DNA from: JAZRUF01 sp045636205
GTDB lineage: Bacteria > Bacillota > Clostridia > Oscillospirales > JAAYXM01
Assembly: GCA_045636205.1 (NCBI GenBank)
Contig: JAZTXE010000119.1
Location: forward strand, 1 to 18,467
Length of the DNA stretch: 18,467 bases
Direction of reading: 5' to 3'
In this document: piece after piece, positions 14,330-18,467 of the stretch
How the letters are laid out: every line of letters starts with the position of its first letter
How positions within the stretch are numbered: the first letter of the stretch is position 1
Notes under the pieces: model-generated
Seen by the model: the letters and a program-made list of their open reading frames with translations, nothing else
Told to the model about the DNA's origin: nothing
Databases searched by the model: none
Program-made: the position numbers and the translations under genes

Positions 14330-15343
14330 GTGAAAAAAATTCAAAAAATTTCAGTGTCGTTTATCTTCTTTATTTGCTTTTCTTTATCAGCATTTGCAAT
14401 AGACCTGAGTTCGGTAACCGAGCTTGCGCCGATGGGAAACACCACGGGTATAAAGCTGTTTTCCGACGGCGTAATGGTGGTTGACACGGCAGATGTAGAG
14501 ACCAAATCCGGTGCAATAAACCCCGCACGCACAGCCGGGATAGCGCAAGGCGACGTTATAAAGAAGCTTAACGGCAAAACTGTTCATTCAAATGAACAGT
14601 TAAAAGAGCTTATAGACCTCAGCCACGGCAAAACCGTATCCGTAGAGCTTTGCCGTGACGGTGAAAATCTCAAAGCGCGGCTGACACCGGTTATGGATAA
14701 GGACGGTGAGTATAAAGCCGGGCTTTGGATACGTGACAGCATGGCGGGAATAGGCACACTTACCTTTTATGACCCGCAGAGCAAAACATTCGGCGCACTC
14801 GGGCATGGAATATGCGATTCGGACACAAACGCGCTGATTCCATTTGCAAGCGGAACGCTTATGGAGTCAAAGGTAGTAGAAGTTAAAAAAGGCAAATCCG
14901 GTGAGCCGGGTGAGCTGGTGGGCGAGTATAACCTCTCTGAGGACTCGGGCACGCTCTCGTCAAATACTCCAGGAGGAATTTTCGGAAAACTCGAAAACTC
15001 AAAGATTACGCGCAATTTAAAAACATTTCCGGTAGGCAGAAAAAATGAGGTTAAAACCGGAAAGGCTAAAATACTCTCAAACATTGAGGGCGAGCGTGTC
15101 GCTGAGTATGATATAGAGATAACAAGGATTTTCCCCGACCAAGCCGCGGATACCAAAAATATGATGATTAAAATTTGCGATAAAAAACTCATAGCAAAAA
15201 CCGGTGGCATCGTGCAGGGAATGTCAGGCTCACCGATCATTCAGGATGGCAAAATAGTCGGCGCCGTGACACACGTTTTAGTTAACGACCCATGCAAAGG
15301 CTACGGTATATTTATAGAAAACATGCTCAACGCAGCAGGATAA
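14330..15343 (+). CDS. spoIVB: SpoIVB-type peptidase (S55 family) with PDZ domain
   Basis: A 337-aa secreted or membrane-anchored serine peptidase. In Bacillus it is made in the forespore and cleaves SpoIVFA across the intermembrane space, releasing pro-sigma-K processing in the mother cell. Residues 1-23 form an uncleaved or cleaved signal anchor. Residues about 45-115 are a PDZ domain (GINPARTAGIAQGDVIKKLNG-like core). The S55 domain follows, with catalytic H159 in GALGHGICD and S299 in VQGMSGSPI. GTG at 14330 is the start: AAAGGAG lies 7 nt upstream, and the frame begins KKIQKI. The protein is shorter than B. subtilis SpoIVB (426 aa), mainly before the PDZ domain. spo0A, its usual downstream neighbour, is absent; a terminator follows at once. 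A paralogue of the main SpoIVB is a possible alternative. Confidence 0.9.
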   Translation: MKKIQKISVSFIFFICFSLSAFAIDLSSVTELAPMGNTTGIKLFSDGVMVVDTADVETKSGAINPARTAGIAQGDVIKKLNGKTVHSNEQLKELIDLSHGKTVSVELCRDGENLKARLTPVMDKDGEYKAGLWIRDSMAGIGTLTFYDPQSKTFGALGHGICDSDTNALIPFASGTLMESKVVEVKKGKSGEPGELVGEYNLSEDSGTLSSNTPGGIFGKLENSKITRNLKTFPVGRKNEVKTGKAKILSNIEGERVAEYDIEITRIFPDQAADTKNMMIKICDKKLIAKTGGIVQGMSGSPIIQDGKIVGAVTHVLVNDPCKGYGIFIENMLNAAG

Positions 15344-15346
15344 ATA

Positions 15347-15385
15347 AAAAACAGTCATACACTTATAATGTGCATGACTGTTTTT
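15347..15385. terminator. Bidirectional terminator between spoIVB and the GH78-like gene
   Basis: A perfect 12-bp stem, AAAAACAGTCAT (15347-15358) with ATGACTGTTTTT (15374-15385), encloses a 15-nt loop that can add three more pairs (CAC/GTG). The stem's ends supply a T-run on each strand. It lies between convergent genes, 4 nt after one stop and 13 nt from the other, so it serves both. Confidence 0.93.
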
Positions 15386-15397
15386 AAACATCGCATA

Positions 15398-17407
15398 CTA
15401 ATCAAGGATTTTCTTGAGGCCTGTATCTGCCAGGAAAAGTGCGCCGTAGGACATGGTCGGATGGAAAAGAGATGTGTTCCATTTTGAATCTCTGCCCCAA
15501 CCTTCAAATGTTGTCGTAGCACCCTCTTTAAGCATCCTGAGCCATGCGCCATCGTCGAGCATAAGCTCTTTTATTTTTTCATCATTTCCGTAACGCACAA
15601 AGCCCATCAATGCATTAAACGTGCAGCTTAAAAATACCGAGCTTATTTTTCGCTCTGAATACATGTTCATGATATTCTCTGCGCATTCTTCATCCGGGCA
15701 AAGTCCAAACGCGAACGGGAACGTATTTCCGACTATGCTTATATGCTCGGAGTCAATACTGTCTTTAAAGAGATGTTTTTTCTTATTGTAAAACGCACTG
15801 ATGAAAGCATTGGTGAGAGGTTTTTCATCACGGTATATTTCCCCCTTAAGCTCAATGCTCATTTTATTTGCCATCTTTATTGCGGCCAAATAATAAGAAT
15901 TCATTACAACATGTGCAGTTGTACACACCGCGCCTTCTTTTACATCCACGTCATATCCGTCTCTGAAGTTTGGCGGCCACTCAACCACGCACCATTTGTC
16001 AAGGTTATTGAGAAGTCCGTCGGTTTCATAATCCCTGCGGTAGCTTTCGATAACTTTTATAATTTTGGTAAAGTTTTGTGAAAGGTATTCCTTATCGCCT
16101 GTGAGCCTGTAATGCCACCATATGAACAATGTCAACATCAATGGACTTTCTGCAATTTCCTGCATGAGTGAGCTGTTAAGACAAGTTACAAGTCCGTCGG
16201 TTATAAAGTCAGAGGAAAAAGAGTCATCTATGAGTTTTCGCATCAGCGTGTCATCTTTTGTGAGAATGGTGTTTGTCAGAATCGTCCATATGCCGTCACC
16301 CATATAAAAACCTTTTTCGCGCTCCATGCAGTCAAGGAAGGTTTCCTGAGCACCGTATTTTTGCGTATGAACACATAAATCCCATATTTTACGCAAGTCT
16401 TGGTTGTCTGCAAATTCTTTTTTCATATCGGTTTTTAGCTCAAACGGGTAATGACGCACATTCATATAAAGCTCTTTTACTTCGCAACCTTCAGGCAAAA
16501 TAAACTCTGCATATCGGAACGCTTTATAATCAAACTGGTCGAGTGTGCTTATGCCGTCTGCCAAAATCCAGGATTCCTCGTATTTGCAGTTAGCGCGAAG
16601 CTCATATCGCAAGCTGCCGTCTTCATTAAGCTCCTGACCGCAGCGTATGGTGACAACATCTCCACACTTGCCTTTGATCTTCATGCATATATACCCTGCA
16701 TAGTTTGAACCGAAATCTACCTGCAAGCAGTTTCCTTTTTTTACTTGAGAAATCGGTGCAACCTTTTCAAAAACCAGCATCGCGCTTTCTTGTTCTTTCA
16801 GCGTATAATCTGCATATTGGCTGTATTTTGCGTATTGCCAGTCTGAATCGTCAAAGGCGGGACTTTCAAAACCCACTTCCGATGAGCGGGAATCATATTC
16901 TTCTAAAAACTGCGTGTCATACCCCGAGATGCTGATTTCCTTGTATCCGGAATGAGGCATCGTCTTAAACGTTTCATCGCTTGCAACGAGCACTTTGCCG
17001 GCACTCGTAAGCTCAAGAAACAGACCGTGACGGTTATCGCCACTCTGCCATACACGGTTAACAAGTCCCTGATAGAGCGTATGAACAGCAATCGTGTTTT
17101 CACCTTTAATCAGAAAAGATGAGACATCCAATACATTGTAATTGTACCTGAAATGATAAGACGGAGTCGGCCCCTGACATACAAACCTTCCGTTTATGTA
17201 AAGCTTATAATAATCATCCGCGGATATGTATATTTTAGCATCCGGTATCTCTTTTGAAATTAAAAATTTTTTCCTAAAAAGAATATGTCTGTTCCTGTGT
17301 TCATCGCAGGGTAAATCAATAGGTTCAAGCTGTCTGTGAAACACATTGCGCGGCTTAAGAGCATAGAATTCTCTGTCGGTTATCCATTTTGCGGTAAATT
17401 TATCCAT
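15398..17407 (-). CDS. GH78-like glycoside hydrolase (alpha-L-rhamnosidase family)
   Basis: A 669-aa protein without signal peptide, so probably cytoplasmic and acting on imported oligosaccharides. Residues about 40-215 form beta-rich N-terminal domains (KIYISADDYYKLYINGRFV is the typical rhamnosidase N-domain). Residues about 225-325 form a concanavalin-like domain (VDFGSNYAGYI...). From about 330 there is a six-hairpin (alpha/alpha)6 barrel. FLDCMEREKGFYMGDG (357-372) replaces the GH78 acid motif DCPxRDExxGWxGD. FEGWG (634-638) with E635 corresponds to the C-terminal catalytic Glu. The first motif is one residue short and lacks the DE pair, so substrate and even activity are uncertain. AGAGGA lies 8 nt before the ATG. 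No transporter or other sugar gene is next to it in the window. Confidence 0.8.
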   Translation of the reverse strand: MDKFTAKWITDREFYALKPRNVFHRQLEPIDLPCDEHRNRHILFRKKFLISKEIPDAKIYISADDYYKLYINGRFVCQGPTPSYHFRYNYNVLDVSSFLIKGENTIAVHTLYQGLVNRVWQSGDNRHGLFLELTSAGKVLVASDETFKTMPHSGYKEISISGYDTQFLEEYDSRSSEVGFESPAFDDSDWQYAKYSQYADYTLKEQESAMLVFEKVAPISQVKKGNCLQVDFGSNYAGYICMKIKGKCGDVVTIRCGQELNEDGSLRYELRANCKYEESWILADGISTLDQFDYKAFRYAEFILPEGCEVKELYMNVRHYPFELKTDMKKEFADNQDLRKIWDLCVHTQKYGAQETFLDCMEREKGFYMGDGIWTILTNTILTKDDTLMRKLIDDSFSSDFITDGLVTCLNSSLMQEIAESPLMLTLFIWWHYRLTGDKEYLSQNFTKIIKVIESYRRDYETDGLLNNLDKWCVVEWPPNFRDGYDVDVKEGAVCTTAHVVMNSYYLAAIKMANKMSIELKGEIYRDEKPLTNAFISAFYNKKKHLFKDSIDSEHISIVGNTFPFAFGLCPDEECAENIMNMYSERKISSVFLSCTFNALMGFVRYGNDEKIKELMLDDGAWLRMLKEGATTTFEGWGRDSKWNTSLFHPTMSYGALFLADTGLKKILD

Positions 17408-17485
17408 AACTATTATCCTCTTTACTTAATGTGTTTTTCTTAAATATACCAAGTACAAACCCTGCGTGTTAAAAATCCATATCCT

Positions 17486-17515
17486 ACAATACCATTATCT
17501 GTCCTTTTTTGTAAA
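17486..17515 (-). promoter_or_regulatory. Candidate promoter of the GH78-like gene
   Basis: On the minus strand, TTTACA (17510-17515) and TATTGT (17486-17491) are separated by 18 bp, with TGG before the -10 (extended -10). The predicted start is near 17479, giving a leader of about 70 nt. The match is moderate. Confidence 0.4.
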
Positions 17516-17529
17516 TGCACTATAGTGCA
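17516..17529. promoter_or_regulatory. Perfect 14-bp palindrome, candidate operator
   Basis: TGCACTATAGTGCA is a perfect inverted repeat directly beside the -35 of the GH78-like gene and 25 bp upstream of the -35 of the acyltransferase gene. Size and symmetry fit a dimeric regulator such as a LacI-, GntR- or TetR-type protein. No such regulator gene is in the window, so the binding protein is unknown. Confidence 0.45.
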
Positions 17530-17554
17530 AACTATATGCAGATAGTAAAGCTTT

Positions 17555-17583
17555 TTGACACATTAATACAGCAATGATATAAT
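17555..17583 (+). promoter_or_regulatory. Perfect consensus sigma-A promoter of the acyltransferase gene
   Basis: TTGACA (17555-17560), exactly 17 bp, then TATAAT (17578-17583): both hexamers match the consensus at every position. The start would be near 17590, about 48 nt before the ATG at 17638. Strong unregulated expression would be expected unless a repressor acts. Confidence 0.85.
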
Positions 17584-17637
17584 AATGAAACAAGCGGTCT
17601 GTAATTATACCAAAAAGTTAAGGAAGATGTGAGAGAT

Positions 17638-18467
17638 ATGAATAAAGCGGTTAAAGTAAAATATGATAGTATAGATATCCTTAAATTTATATTATCTTTA
17701 TTTGTTGTTGCGATACATACAAATTTTTTAAATGGCACGCTATATCCCATTATACGGTTAGCCGTGCCGGTCTTTTTTATTTTGTACGGATTTTTTGCAT
17801 TTAAAAATATAGGATCTGGTGCAGCAGATAAGGAAAAAAATACTATTTTTTCAAAAACCGTGAAGAGATACTTATTATTATATCTTTTTTGGTTTGTGCT
17901 TTTGCTTCCGGTTACGGTTTATATCAGGAAATATTATACATATAATGTTGTTGATGGGATGTTAGTGTTCTTTAAAAGTTTTCTTTTTGGCTCAACATTT
18001 CAAGGGTCTTGGTATCTAATGGCATGCATTTTAGGTATTGCGGCTGTTTTTGTATTATCAAAAAGATTAAATAATAAAGCATTGTTTGCAATATCAATAA
18101 TATTTTATCTTTTTGCAACAGCGTGTTCGAAATATTTAATAATTATAAATGAAAGCAAAATTTTAAATCCGCTCTATGCTGCATTTGTCAGTGTCTTCGG
18201 AAGTCCATATAACAATTTTATGATTTCATTGGTATATATAGTGATGGGAAAATCCATTGCAGAGGGGTTTGGAAGCAAATTAAGCATTAGTAAATGTATA
18301 TGGTTGTTAATAATATGCATTTCTGGTCTTTTAGTGGAGTTCTATTTGGCATTACCTAAACTGTTTTTCATAAAATCTTGTGATTGTTTATTTATGTTGG
18401 CACCTGCAGCTTTATTGATTGTTTTATTTTGTTTACGTATAAAGATAGATTTAAATTGGTCAGGATA
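17638..18467 (+). CDS. Acyltransferase family 3 membrane protein, 3' end beyond window
   Basis: An open frame of 276 codons runs off the window end. The N-terminus, KVKYDSIDILKFILSLFVVAIHT (about 6-27), is the hallmark first segment of acyltransferase-3 proteins (OafA/WecH type) with the conserved His near 27. VPVFFILYGFFAF (43-55) and GSWYLMACILG (123-133) match the second and later family segments. At least seven hydrophobic helices are visible. These proteins usually transfer acetyl or succinyl groups to cell-surface glycans. N-terminal domains of VanT-type serine racemases look alike, and the missing C-terminus is needed to exclude that. The ATG has AAGGA about 13 nt upstream. Base composition is far more AT-rich than in the arg genes, suggesting later acquisition. 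Confidence 0.85.
   Translation, partial: MNKAVKVKYDSIDILKFILSLFVVAIHTNFLNGTLYPIIRLAVPVFFILYGFFAFKNIGSGAADKEKNTIFSKTVKRYLLLYLFWFVLLLPVTVYIRKYYTYNVVDGMLVFFKSFLFGSTFQGSWYLMACILGIAAVFVLSKRLNNKALFAISIIFYLFATACSKYLIIINESKILNPLYAAFVSVFGSPYNNFMISLVYIVMGKSIAEGFGSKLSISKCIWLLIICISGLLVEFYLALPKLFFIKSCDCLFMLAPAALLIVLFCLRIKIDLNWSG

Noticed and set aside
14325..14333. ATGATGTGA two-codon frame overlapping the spoIVB GTG start as a regulatory leader peptide
   Set aside because: It is short enough to occur by chance and leaves the ribosome site best placed for the GTG. No supporting pattern is seen.

Overview
The window reads as a chromosomal segment of an endospore-forming member of the Clostridia (Firmicutes). 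The evidence is a spoVAC-spoVAD-spoVAE operon, a SpoIVB-type S55 peptidase, strong Shine-Dalgarno sites of the GGAGG type, an SLH-domain surface protein, and a complete acetyl-cycle arginine operon. GC content looks moderate (near 50% by eye) over the arg genes and drops sharply at the right end. No species can be named from the sequence alone.

Layout. 1-184 (minus): a tRNA pair, a partial tRNA-fMet cut by the window edge and tRNA-Leu(UAA), with its own promoter. 208-2100 (minus): spoVAC-spoVAD-spoVAE, which move dipicolinic acid into and out of the spore, behind a sigma-G-like promoter. 2117-3081 (minus): a secreted SLH protein with an InlB-type repeat, bounded by a sigma-A promoter and a UUCG-loop terminator. 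3108-5004 (minus): a cyclophilin gene and proA, probably one transcript from a TTGACA-containing promoter. 5014-5940 (minus): an AraC-family regulator. It diverges from the arginine operon argG-argH-argC-argJ-argB-argD-argF (6131-14071, plus), which ends at a strong terminator. 14330-15343 (plus): spoIVB. 15398-17407 (minus): a cytoplasmic GH78-like glycosidase convergent with spoIVB across a bidirectional terminator. 17638-end (plus): a partial acyltransferase-3 membrane protein behind a perfect consensus sigma-A promoter.

How the genes work together. ArgJ recycles the acetyl group from N-acetylornithine to glutamate. The operon therefore needs only ArgB, ArgC, ArgD and ArgJ to make ornithine, then ArgF, ArgG and ArgH to reach arginine. 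Its promoter carries an ARG-box-like operator over the -35/spacer, inside a longer array of TGCATAA half-sites spaced near whole helical turns. ArgR itself and carbamoyl-phosphate synthase are not in the window. proA (proline branch) lacks proB beside it. The sporulation genes on each side of arg belong to the forespore programme.

Most of the window is core metabolism and sporulation, and I see no clearly new multi-gene system. The items most worth a second look are the argG/araC intergenic operator array, the short spoIVB not followed by spo0A, the GH78-like enzyme with an altered acid motif beside a perfect 14-bp palindrome, and the 12-bp hairpin between argG and argH.
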